A DNA stretch of 64,000 nucleotides from Tetracentron sinense (lineage: Eukaryota > Streptophyta > Magnoliopsida > Trochodendrales > Trochodendraceae). Below are positions 54,532-64,000 of the stretch, in pieces. Location: the NCBI GenBank assembly GCA_015143295.1, contig CM026563.1, positions 2,542,001-2,606,000 on the forward strand. The letters are read 5' to 3'. A program made the translations under genes and the position numbers. Every line of letters begins with the position of its first letter. Positions within the stretch are counted from its first letter, which is position 1. Below the pieces are notes generated by a model, which was given only the letters and a program-made list of their open reading frames with translations, was not told the origin of the DNA and did not search any database.

Positions 54532-54537
54532 CACGTG
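54532..54537. promoter_or_regulatory. G-box upstream of asparagine synthetase
   Basis: CACGTG (in ACACGTGG) about 295 bp upstream of the TATA box. In Arabidopsis, ASN1 is induced in darkness and sugar starvation by bZIP factors acting on G-box/ACGT sites. Whether this site works likewise is inference. Confidence 0.4.
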
Positions 54538-54828
54538 GAAGGAAGAAAAAGGCGTACCCCATAATTTTGACTTCATATGCATGGTCGATGCTGCGTCAGT
54601 ACGAACGGACAAAAGGGTGAAATATCTTGTGAAGATCATAGAATATTAGGAAATTTGGAGATTGGGAAGAAAGTAAGGAGATCGAACGAACGATATGAAG
54701 ACAGGTGGTGAAGAATGAGCTAAGGGAACGGCGTTGGTCCCGGGTCTAGGATTAAAGCGGTGGACGGTAGAGACGCGATTTAAGGTCGCCGCTTAAGGTG
54801 GTTAGGTTCACAGGTCACTAGCTTTTCC

Positions 54829-54836
54829 TATAAATT
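54829..54836 (+). promoter_or_regulatory. TATA box of asparagine synthetase
   Basis: TATAAATT lies 138 bp upstream of the start codon, followed by a CT-rich leader (TTCTCTCTCC) as in many plant 5' UTRs. Confidence 0.6.
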
Positions 54837-54966
54837 GAGGAGTTGAGTGGTGTTGTAATCTTATGGGTTTGAAAACGTTTTGCCACACCACAACCTAACC
54901 TTCTCTCTCCTTTGTTCTGTCTAATATTGAGCTCTCATTCTCTTCCATTTCTTAGATAATACAATT

Positions 54967-57900
54967 ATGTGTGGAATACTTGCAGTTCTTGGTTGCTCTG
55001 ATGATTCGCAGGCCAAACGGGTTCGCGTGTTAGAGCTTTCCCGCAGGCAATTTCATCATTTCCTTCTATATTTTCATATTCCCTTTATATATACATATAT
55101 ATCATAATTTCTGGGGTTGATTTATATTTCTTCTCGGTTAGATCCAATTGTTGAATTTTGTTTCTTTCGAGTTTCTCCCCTATTTTTTATTTATTTATTT
55201 CATGTGTTTATTTCCCCGGGAAGCTGTCTATATACGGGAATGGATAATGTCCCACGCTGATTTATTTAAAAATAAAGACAAAAAAGGAAAAAGAAACTTT
55301 GTGCCTGAAGATATGTCAAACACCTACAATCATTCCTTGGAATTATTTATTATTATTATTATTGTCAATTAACAGACAATGGGATCTTTGCGTCTTTGTT
55401 TGAGGCGTCCAAACCCACTTCACGTGACACTTAACTTATTCGTGTGATACCATCCCCTACATGCGCACACACATATATAATTTTAATTGACTTTCTTGTT
55501 TTACATTTTTTTTTTTTAAAGGCCAGTCATCGACCGAGGAGGAAACTATTCCTCCTCGTTCTCACAAACACTTGGAACTATGGTTAAAAAATTAATTATC
55601 TCTTGCGGTTAATTTTTTTTAAATATTTTTTCTAAAACCCAATGATAGATGTATGAACCTTAGGGGTGATTGAATCTTAACCATATTTAATAGGAGAAAA
55701 AGGGGGACACGTGGTCCCAAAAAGAGAGGACGAGACGGTAAGTCACCTTCTTGCCTGAGGAGGTGACTATTTTCCTTTCTTAAAATTCTTGTACATGAGC
55801 CACGCTGGCCCTACTTTCAAGTACTGTCTACTGTTAGCCAAAGTGAACAAGTGGCCTAGCTTTTAGCCAAAAGTTAACACATGTCCTTGCTATGTCCTTG
55901 CTTTATTCGGTTGTTGGGTTTTGGCTTTAAGACTCTTAGAGCATTCCTAGCAGCCTCACCAAAATAACTTTTTGGTTATTTTGGTGAGCCAAAAGACTAA
56001 AAAGGTGCTAAAATGACTCCCAGTAGCCTCAACAGAATGAAAAAATCTCTTTGGTGAATCTACAGTACTCACCAAACTTGGTGAGTACTGTAGACTCACC
56101 AAAGTTAAATCTTCTCACCCTTGGGCCCACACAAATAATAAAATAAGGTTTCTCTCTTTCCTTTTCTTTTTTGTGGTCTCACACAAACAATAAAATAATA
56201 TTTTTCTCTTTCTTCCTTTTTCGTTTTCCCACACAAATGATAAAATATTGCTTCTCTCTCCTTTTGTTTTGGTTAAAATGGTGAGGCTGTTGGGAGTGTT
56301 TTAAAAAAGTGGCTCATCAAAACCACTTTTTGTGGGTTTTGGCTATTTTGGTGAGTGAAATTTGGTGAGGCTGCTAAGAATGCTCTTAGAGCATTCCTAG
56401 CAGCCTCACCAAAATAACTTTTTGGTTATTTTGGTGAGCCAAAAGACTAAAAAGGTGTTAAAATGACTCCCAGCAACCTCAACATAATGAAGAAATCCAT
56501 TTGGTGAGTCTACAGTACTCACTAAGTTTGGTGAGTACTGTAGACTCACCAAAGTTAAATCTTCTCACCCTTGGGCCTACACAAATAATAAAATAAGGTT
56601 TCTCTCTCTCCCTTTCTTTTTTATGGTCCCACACAAATAATAAAATAATATTTTTCTCTCTCTTCCTTTTTCATTTTCCTACACAAATGATAAAATATTG
56701 TCTCTCTCCTCTTTTTTTTTTGGTTAAAATGGTGAGGCTGTTGGGAATGTTTTAAAAAAGTGGCTCACCAAAACCACTTTTTGTGGGTTTTGACTATTTT
56801 GGTAAGTGAAATTTGGTGAGGCTGCTAGGAATGCTCTTAGAGTAGGGCTAATTTGCCTCTTCTTTCTATATTTGTTTGTGATTCAAAAGAGAAATGGTTC
56901 TTAAATGGAGAAATCAGTGTGAAAGATGCCCATGGCAATTTGATTCTGATCACGTGGTGGATGTAAGATTACAAAACTCTATTATTGGTGGTAGTAGATT
57001 AAAAAATGTCATGATTTACATGTAATCAAGAAAACCACTAAATAACCTCTCCATAAACATCCGAACCTGACCATACAGTTATAAGTTATAGGATGTGGAG
57101 CCGAAGTTAGGGTATTAATTTTAACGGTAAAAGTAAAAACCAAGAGTGTTAGAAATGTTGATAAAAGGGTAGTTATGTTCGTTAGTTAACTTAGTTCTCT
57201 TAGAAGCTTCAATGTGTTTTGATATGAAAAAATTCATGTTGTATAGATTGAAGCATCGAGGGCCTGACTGGAGTGGGCTTTACCAGCATGGAGACTGCTT
57301 TTTGTCTCATCAACGACTAGCAATCGTCGATCCCGCTTCTGGAGACCAACCTCTCTTTAACGAAGACAAGGCCATTGTTGTCACGGTAATACTGCATACT
57401 TTTGTCATTTTGTTGTGTGTAGCAGTAAAGTTTGATGGTCTTCAGTACAGAATTGCAGTCTCAATCTTCCAAAGAGGTAAGGTGGTCGTAACAAGTGTCA
57501 AACCATCTCCATGTTGCAAGCTAGTAACACCACGTGTTGCACCGACCTTTAGGGGCTGAGCCAGGATTTTTTCAAGTGGAGGAGGGCTGAAATACAAATT
57601 TTTTGTTTTTGAAAAGTGATAAAAAAAAAAAAAAACTCTCGATGACTGTTGGATTAAAAATCCAATGGTTGCCTTTGCACACATGCTTTAAAAGATGGGG
57701 CCCATCTAGTGCTTGCACCCTTAGATTTTTAATCCAAAGGTCAGCTCTGAATAGTAGTTATTATCGAGTTTTAAATCACTTCCCCAAAAAAAATTAATGG
57801 ATTTGAGGGTACGAAGCTTGGGGGTTTGGGAGGCGTAGCCCCCAAGGAAATTTATTTTTTTGGGTAATTTCTTTTTTTGAGAAATTTTTGTCCCGGTTAT

Positions 57901-58583
57901 GCCCTTGAGGTCGCCACGTGTCCCTATTGATACCCATTAACGGTGATTAAGATTCATCACCTATTTATGATTTTTAAAAAAGATATCAATTTCTTTTTCA
58001 AACCCTAATTAAAATTCACTAACTCCTAAGCTTAAAAAAATTTTAATATTTAAAAAAAAAACCAAGGATAAATAGGTGAATCCTAAGAGTGGTTAAGGGG
58101 TGTCAACAGGGACATGTGACGACCTCAGGGGCACCGGACTCCATTGAGGGGCCCACTACATATATAATTGGGGGGGGGGGGGGGTGGAATATTGAGGCCC
58201 CACTTTTTGATACTACTACAATTAGGAATTACAAAAAATTTGGGGGATTATAAAATAAAATAAAAATTGGGGAGCGGGGAGGGGGTTCGTTTTGCGAACA
58301 ACTATTTCTCAAGAAATTGATTTTTTCCAAAATATTCATTTCTTAAAAAATTCAATTTCTCACATGTACGGGGTTGAGAATTTAAGAACTGATTACCTAG
58401 AAAGTGGCCATTGTATTATATAATGGGATTATATTTATTCAATCATCAATATGAGATTTATACTGTAGGTTCTGGATCTCTAGTCTTTTAAAAGAAAAGA
58501 TATTGTTTGGTTGTTTTCTAAAAGACTGGATTAAGTAGGACATGAGTTCAAACCCAAAAAAAAAAGTTGGACAAAGAGTATGG

Positions 58584-58628
<45 letters not shown>

Positions 58629-61600
58629 TAACACAAGACTCACGCACACAGAGCCCTTCAATCTCAACTCAAGCCTTTAAAGATTGGATTGTTTAGTGTT
58701 TTCATAATCGGACCGATTGTCGAATCGGTTGGGTGGCCGATTCCCGGTTTGACCAGTTCGATCATGTCCTTTTTTGTAATTAAAAAAATAATATTTTCTT
58801 ATTTTTACTTGGTTTTGACTGATTTTTAAAGATTTCTAATTTTGGTGGTTTTGGAAATCAGTGAGGGGACCGGTTCCCCAATTTTTTGGTTCGACCGCCC
58901 AATCCATTTTGATAACGCTTGGTTTTTTTTAGCTGATATCATTTACCTACCTAGTAATAACATTAGCATTGATTAGTGGTTAGCATTTTTGGAGTGGAAC
59001 TCTTGCTAGTTATCACCTGGTGGGAATGGATCCCTATTTCTCTCCCCGAGAGAGGCCACACCTTACAATTAGAGCATGTGGTTGGGTGTACAATTTTTTT
59101 TTATATTTTAATTATCGTTTTGTGAAGCTCAAAATAATAATAATAAAATATTGTTTCCTACTGTCTTTTAAAATTTTGATAAAAAATTGAGTCTCAAGAT
59201 TAAGGCTAAGACATGAATTCTCCAAGGGGTGGTAAATAATTTTTTCATGTTAATCTCATTTCTCAGGCACTTAGCAATTAGCATTAGCAATTTCCTAGGA
59301 ATTGGTATTTTTCAGCGAAACAAACACACCCTAAACATTGTTTCCTACTGTCTATTAAAAATTTGATAAAAAATTCATGTCTCAATATTAAGGGGCAAAA
59401 ACATGAATTTTCCAAGGGGTGGTGAATTATTTTTTCCATGTTAATCTCATTTCTCAGAAAATTGGCACTGAACATTAGCAATTTCATAGGAATTGGTATT
59501 TTTGAGCGAAACAAACACACCCTAAATAGTCCCCCCATTGAATTGATGAGAAAGATTATATGTGTAATAGGTGAACGGAGAAATTTACAACCACGAAGAA
59601 CTGAGGAAGCGCTTGCCTAATCACAAGTTCCGAACTGGTAGCGATTGCGATGTCATTGCCCATCTGGTCAGTATTCTTAGTATTTCTTTGATAATTCTTT
59701 TCTTTCTCCATACCAACTAGAACCATGAATTCAAGAACTCAAGACCTTAATTAAGTTGCTGCCCTATTACTTACGATTATCTGTGGTTCTAGTCTTATAC
59801 AGTATAATAGTCTAGAAATGTCAGAATAATGAACGCGGTTCACTTGAAACACTGTAATGATCAACCTGAGCGAATGATTTTTTTTTTTGAGATTGTTTTA
59901 TTATTTTTCGTGAAGAATAAGAAGTAGGACGTTGTTTTATAATATTAGGACATTGGAATTTCCCCAAGATTTCTACTACCAGTGGCAAGTTAACACCCAA
60001 ATTCTCAGATTTATTAAATTCCATTTTTCTTTCTAATTTAAAGTATTTTCCTTTTGATCTGTTTAAGAAATCAGAAGGGTTCTTGATTTAAAAAAAAAAA
60101 AAATTATTTTGATTGGGATTCTAATTCTAGTTCTTGTTCCTGTAATTAATTGAACTAAGTTATCCTTTATGATCTTGCTATAATAGTATGAGGAGTATGG
60201 AGAAGATTTCGTGGACATGTTGGATGGAATGTTTTCATTTGTGTTACTGGACACCCGTGATAATAGCTTCATTGTTGGCCGAGATGCCATCGGTATCACC
60301 TCCCTCTATATCGGCTGGGGACTTGATGGTAAAATCTCTTTAAGTCATGTTCAATGTATAATTTTTTTTCGTTTACAAACTCAAATATATTTTGAGTCAA
60401 TTACTCCCCCTGTTTCTCTTCAGGCTCAATTTGGATTTCATCCGAAATGAAAGGACTAAATGACGATTGCGAACATTTTGAGAGCTTTCCACCTGGTCAC
60501 TTGTACTCAAGCAAAGAAGGAGAACTTCGCCGATGGTATAATCCCCCTTGGTTTTCAGAGGCTATCCCATCCACTCCTTATGATCCACTTGTTCTGCGAC
60601 GTGCTTTTGAAAATGTGAGATTAATTAACTGTGCCTCATTACTGAATTTCATTGTATGAATTGAATCATGATTTGGTAAAAGTAAATAATAATAAAAAAA
60701 TCTCCTTTTGAGATTCACTCACTTTCTAATAATAATTTCTTGCAAACATTAAATTAAAACAGCATCCTAATGTTTTCCAACCTCTGCAAATATTTAGAGA
60801 TGTATGTTGTTCAGACCCATTTGCATACTATATAGACTCAGTTCTTACTGAATTCCATAGCTGAACTTCCATTTTGATTAGATACATAAGTCGTGTTCTT
60901 CCCACCAAGTAGTAAATTCTTGCAAGAAATTAGTACTTACATATTGATATTTAATTTTTGCAGGCCGTTATAAAGAGGCTAATGACTGATGTACCTTTTG
61001 GAGTTTTGCTATCCGGGGGCCTAGATTCATCATTAGTCGCTTCCATCACTGCTCGCCACTTGACTGGTACAAAGGCTGCCAAGCAATGGGGAGCACAACT
61101 CCATTCTTTCTGTGTCGGCCTAGAGGTGATCCCAATTTTCTTGATGATATGATGAACTATATTGTTACAGAGGTGCTTGTGCCTCAAACCAGTATTCCCA
61201 TTTTTGTGCAGGGCTCACCCGATTTGAAGGCTGCAAAAGAAGTCGCGGACTATTTGGGCACTGTTCACCACGAGTTTCACTTTACGGTTCAGGTATTGAA
61301 AGAGAACAGTCTTTTCAAATTAAAGGAGAAGGTCAAATTAAAGGAAAAGGAAGTTTGCTTTGTTTTCTTGTGATCAACCAAAATTTTTGAATATGTGTTT
61401 GGGTGTGACAGGATGGTATTGATGCCATTGAAGATGTTATCTACCATATTGAAACATATGACGTGACAACCATCCGGGCAAGCACCCCCATGTTTCTCAT
61501 GTCACGTAAAATTAAATCACTAGGAGTGAAGATGGTGATCTCTGGAGAAGGCTCCGATGAGATCTTTGGTGGATACTTGTACTTTCACAAGGCACCCAAC

Positions 61601-63034
61601 AAAGAAGAGTTACACCGCGAGACATGTCACAAGGTAATTGATTTTATTCAGCATTGTAGGATAGAAGCAGAGTGACAGAGTCGGGGTTTGGGAATTATAC
61701 GTCAAGGGTTAAGTTCGGAAAAAATTGGGGAAAAATAAAAAATAAATTAATAAATATAAAAAATATCGAACAATTTGATTAAAAATATACAAAATAAGTA
61801 GCAATTTTGTCAAATTTGATAAACTAATTCGGAAAATTTTGGAATAATTCGGAAAATTGCGAATAATTCGGGATTCTAATAATTCGCGAATAATTTAGTA
61901 ACCCAAAAATGCGCAAATTTTTGAAAAAAATACGGAGTTTTTTTTATTACAGAGGATAGAAGCAAGAAGAGATGACAACAAATGGTTTTGTTCTTTCCAA
62001 ATTTGCAGATAAAGGCCCTCCACCAGTACGATTGTTTGAGAGCTAACAAATCAACATCTGCTTGGGGTTTGGAAGCTCGGGTTCCATTTTTAGATAAGGA
62101 ATTCATCAACGTCGCAATGGATATTGATCCTGAGTGGAAGATGGTAATGGGAAAATGCTCAAATTAACCATCTTTCAATATTTGTACTCAAATTTTTTGA
62201 AAACTTCTCGAGGAGGTTTTCTGAAATGTCTTAAACTTGTATCAGATAAAACCAGACCAGGGACGTATTGAGAAGTGGGTCCTTAGGAATGCATTCGATG
62301 ATGAGGAAAATCCCTATCTGCCAAAGGTGTAGCATAATTTTCAGCCTTCTTGAATCTTTTCTTGCTCACATTGATTACTTGACTGATATTGTGTTTTCTT
62401 TGTTCTGCAGCATATTCTCTATAGACAGAAGGAACAATTCAGTGATGGTGTTGGCTACAGTTGGATTGATGGGCTCAAGTCACATGCTGCTGGACATGTA
62501 ATCACTCTAAATATCGATCTTTTTCATATACCTATTCGTCAATCTATGTCTAAATGCTCATCCTATCCATTCAGGTGACGGATAAAATGATGCTTAATGC
62601 AACACACATTTTTCCACATAACACACCTACCACTAAAGAAGCGTACTACTACAGAATGATCTTTGAGAGGTTTTTTCCTCAGGTAACCCTGTCAAGCTAG
62701 TAATATAGCAGTAAGCAAAATCATTCCTGTTAATACCATCGTATTTACTTGATAGGCACTAATATAGATTTATCTGGTTCTACAGAACTCAGCTAGATCG
62801 ACTGTCCCAGGGGGGGCAAGTGTGGCGTGCAGCACAGCCAAGGCTATCGAGTGGGACTCTACTTGGTCAAATAATCTCGACCCTTCGGGCAGGGCAGCAT
62901 TGGGCGTCCATGTTTCAGCTTATGACCCTCAGTTACCCACATCTGTTGCCACTGGAAAGGTCCCAACTAATATCATTAACAAGATGCCAAGGATGGTAGA
63001 AGTAAGTGCTCCAGGTCTCACAATCCAGAGCTAA
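54967..63034 (+). CDS. ASN: asparagine synthetase (glutamine-hydrolysing), 13 exons
   Basis: Exons: 54967-55046, 57247-57385, 59571-59666, 60187-60328, 60424-60614, 60964-61125, 61212-61292, 61412-61633, 62009-62143, 62246-62326, 62411-62497, 62575-62682, 62786-63034. They total 1773 nt, 590 residues, the usual plant length, with no stop or frame break. Residues 1-~200 are the glutaminase domain: Cys2 (MCGILAVLG) is the nucleophile that releases ammonia from glutamine, with [14 protein letters not shown] and [10 protein letters not shown]. The synthetase domain carries the ATP-binding [13 protein letters not shown] (SGGLDSS about residues 233-239) and [12 protein letters not shown], and makes asparagine from aspartate with ATP in the cytosol. 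N- and C-termini resemble dicot ASN1-type enzymes. All introns are GT-AG except intron 1, which must use a GC donor (CGCAG|GCAATT) to give the conserved [11 protein letters not shown]. Introns 1 and 2 (2.2 kb each) are swollen by repeats. Confidence 0.96.
55520..55775. mobile_element. foldback remnant in ASN intron 1
   Basis: GAGGAAACTATTCCTCCTCGTTCTCAC at the left (two blocks) and GAGGAGGTGACTATTTTCC at the right pair inversely. Inside are TGAATCTTAACCATATTTAAT and GGGGGACACGTGGTCCC, the window's shared module. Confidence 0.55.
55939..56385. mobile_element. PIF/Harbinger-like MITE, copy A (447 bp)
   Basis: Ends GAGCATTCCTAGCAGCCTCACC and its inverse, flanked by TTA (55936-55938 and 56386-56388). 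The interior has a perfect hairpin around ACAGTACTCACCAA/TTGGTGAGTACTGT and CT-rich stretches. Non-coding. Confidence 0.85.
56389..56836. mobile_element. PIF/Harbinger-like MITE, copy B (448 bp), tandem
   Basis: About 93-95% identical to copy A in the same orientation, separated from it only by the shared TTA (56386-56388), with another TTA at 56837-56839. It lies wholly inside ASN intron 1. Confidence 0.85.
57549..57845. repeat. GGGGCTGAGCC repeat fragment in ASN intron 2
   Basis: AGGGGCTGAGCCAGGATTTTTTC on the left and GGGGGTTTGGGAGGCGTAGCCCCC on the right are phrases of a dispersed family also seen at 26519 and 49950-49990. Inside, a smaller foldback TGGATTAAAAATCCA..TTAGATTTTTAATCCAA is visible. 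Confidence 0.4.
57889..58140. mobile_element. foldback MITE in ASN intron 2
   Basis: CTTGAGGTCGCCACGTGTCCCTATTGA on the left (two blocks) pairs with TCAACAGGGACATGTGACGACCTCAG on the right. The inner CACCTATTTATGATTTTT and ACCAAGGATAAATAGGTGAA also pair. Close kin of 30057-30454 and 31259-31600. Confidence 0.65.
58690..58922. mobile_element. CGGTTTGACC-type foldback in ASN intron 2
   Basis: TTTTCATAATCGGACCG..GGTTGGGTGGCCGATTCCCGG on the left and GGGGACCGGTTCCCCAA..TTCGACCGCCCAATCC on the right pair loosely. Similar CCGGTTTGACC debris lies at 13525-13680 and 14195-14290. Confidence 0.45.
59151..59529. repeat. tandem duplication (~190 bp x2) in ASN intron 2
   Basis: Copies 59151-59338 and 59339-59529 share TTTCCTACTGTCT, TTGATAAAAAATT, CCAAGGGGTGGT, CATGTTAATCTCATTTCTCA and GCGAAACAAACACACCCTAAA. 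Roughly 85% identical. Confidence 0.8.
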
Positions 63035-63236
63035 TATCTCTTCTGGACGAATAAATTATATAATACTTTGAAGGTAAAAGTTGCAGTATGTAGTAAAGTT
63101 TAGCTGCTTTTCTGTATAAATCAATTATAGCCTATATATGGAATAAAGTCTATATAGCAGGACTGAAAATCTATGTATAATTGAGATATTGTAGTTGTTG
63201 AAACTCGAAACACAAGGTTTTGTGCTTTCTTTTTAG
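63035..63236. other. 202-bp gap between convergent ASN and TBL stop codons
   Basis: The only non-coding sequence between two convergent genes. AATAAA at 63142-63147 on the plus strand is a plausible ASN polyadenylation signal. The TBL 3' UTR must also lie here or run into ASN. Confidence 0.7.
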
Positions 63237-64000
63237 TTACAAGTATGCGTAAAACAGCTGATTCCATGTATCTGGTACTCCTGGCAAACACCAATGTATG
63301 CAGTCTGCATAGCTTTGTGGGTCTGCTTTTTGCTCATCAGTTAAAACCTCGCCTTGGTATTCAGTGTAAACTGATGTGTGACCGTCAATTCGGTGCTCTG
63401 ATATTTGTGTTATATTGATGAAGGATACTGGAATCTTCATTCTCTCCACTACACTAGCCACCACATTCATTATCCATTTATCGGAACCACTTCCCCAGTA
63501 CCCCTTCTTCGTAACTGGACTTGTTTCATTGTAGCATCGGATCCCCTCCTCATTGTGCCAATCTTTACTTCTGAAATGAGAATTCTGATCATTATGGCTG
63601 TTCTCAGTGAAGTTTTAAGGAAAAACAAGCTGAGTGTTCTAGAACAGTTATTATCTGCCTGTGGCCTAATAGGAAGTTTTTCTAAGTGAGACTACTCATT
63701 GCATAGTTTTTATGAGAAAGGAGAGTGACCTCATGTGTGTGGGAGACATAGTAGTGAAGAAGACTCTGGTTTTGTTAGGATCAACAGTAGAATCGACCCA
63801 ATTGGCCCACGTCTTCAAACCTAGCCGATAAGCAATTGGTGCATCCAATTCTTCGAACCCTTCTTCCATGTTTGCAAATGAACCCCATCTGTGCTCAACC
63901 ATATACGATAACTCAGGAACACAATTTAACTTTTCAGTTACTGAAATCTGTCAGAATTCGAATTATTTTCATCTGGGTTCAGAGAAAACTTACAGGGACT
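63237..64000 (-). CDS. TBL: trichome birefringence-like (TBL) acetyltransferase, 3' part
   Basis: Only the last two exons are clearly in the window (minus strand: 63730-63888 and 63237-63570). The gene continues past 64000, so it is partial. The first of these encodes MEEGFEELDAPIAYRLGLKTW and VDPNKTRVFFTTMSPTHM. The second continues WHNEEGIRCYNETSPV and ends YADCIHWCLPGVPDTWNQLFY. DCIHWCLPG is the DxxH motif of PC-esterase/TBL enzymes and supplies catalytic Asp and His. The GDS motif would lie upstream, off the window. TBL proteins are Golgi enzymes that O-acetylate xylan or other wall polysaccharides. The VPDTWN ending suggests the xylan-acetylating TBL28-33 group, but this is uncertain. 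The donor ATGAG|GTCACT and acceptor TTTCAG|AAGT keep phase. The upstream acceptor GAGCACAG|ATGG is less sure. Confidence 0.85.

Larger units (their letters stand above)
55047..57246 (+). other. intron 1 of ASN, GC-AG type
   Basis: The donor reads AG|GCAATT and the acceptor TTGTATAG|A. Keeping frame and the conserved Arg-Leu-Lys junction leaves no nearby GT donor. The intron contains a foldback remnant (55520-55775) and two tandem MITEs (55939-56836). Confidence 0.85.

Noticed and set aside
61676-62008. Extra exon in ASN between exons 8 and 9
   Set aside because: The stretch is AT-rich and repetitive (AATTCGGAAAA), the splice sites at its ends are normal, and the protein is complete without it.

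Overview
This is a gene-sparse window of a land-plant (angiosperm) nuclear genome. It has intron-bearing plant genes (asparagine synthetase, a trichome-birefringence-like acetyltransferase, a PSY-type sulfated-peptide precursor, the spliceosomal protein PHF5A), two Ty3/Gypsy elements of the plant-specific Tat lineage, and dense non-autonomous DNA transposons. I cannot name the species. Intergenic DNA is AT-rich, with many microsatellites, which suits a mid- to large-sized dicot or magnoliid genome.

Layout. 1-3.1 kb: intergenic, with a Tourist-like MITE and a CT-rich leader-like stretch. 3.1-13.0 kb: a young, nearly complete Tat element on the minus strand with ~0.89-kb LTRs, a 5-bp target duplication, and a plus-strand antisense coding unit between its pol and 3' LTR. 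13-17.4 kb: intergenic, with tandem duplications. 17.8-18.1 kb: PHF5A. 18.1-22.1 kb: intergenic, with tRNA-related SINE debris and a hAT-like element. 22.2-22.95 kb: a two-exon PSY peptide-hormone precursor. 23-36 kb: a thicket of foldback and TIR elements, several with exact 9-bp target duplications (Mutator type), sharing an internal module. 36.7-48.7 kb: an old, broken Tat element on the plus strand with one recognisable LTR and a minus-strand plant-mobile-domain unit, apparently interrupted by organelle-like DNA. 49-54.8 kb: more foldbacks and a hAT-like element. 54.97-63.03 kb: a complete 13-exon asparagine synthetase gene, 590 codons, with a GC-AG first intron and a tandem MITE pair in that intron. 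63.24 kb to the window end: the 3' part of a TBL gene on the minus strand, tail to tail with asparagine synthetase.

The host genes are unrelated in pathway: nitrogen transport and storage, cell-wall acetylation, peptide signalling, and splicing. The most unusual structure lies in the mobile DNA. The young LTR carries a 23-bp-period array of perfect dyads. The same element holds a 27-bp minisatellite with higher-order order. Two Tat elements carry different antisense genes in the same slot. The older one has a doubled integrase zinc-binding module. A Mutator-type foldback superfamily shares one internal module across different termini. All calls were made by eye, without database searches.
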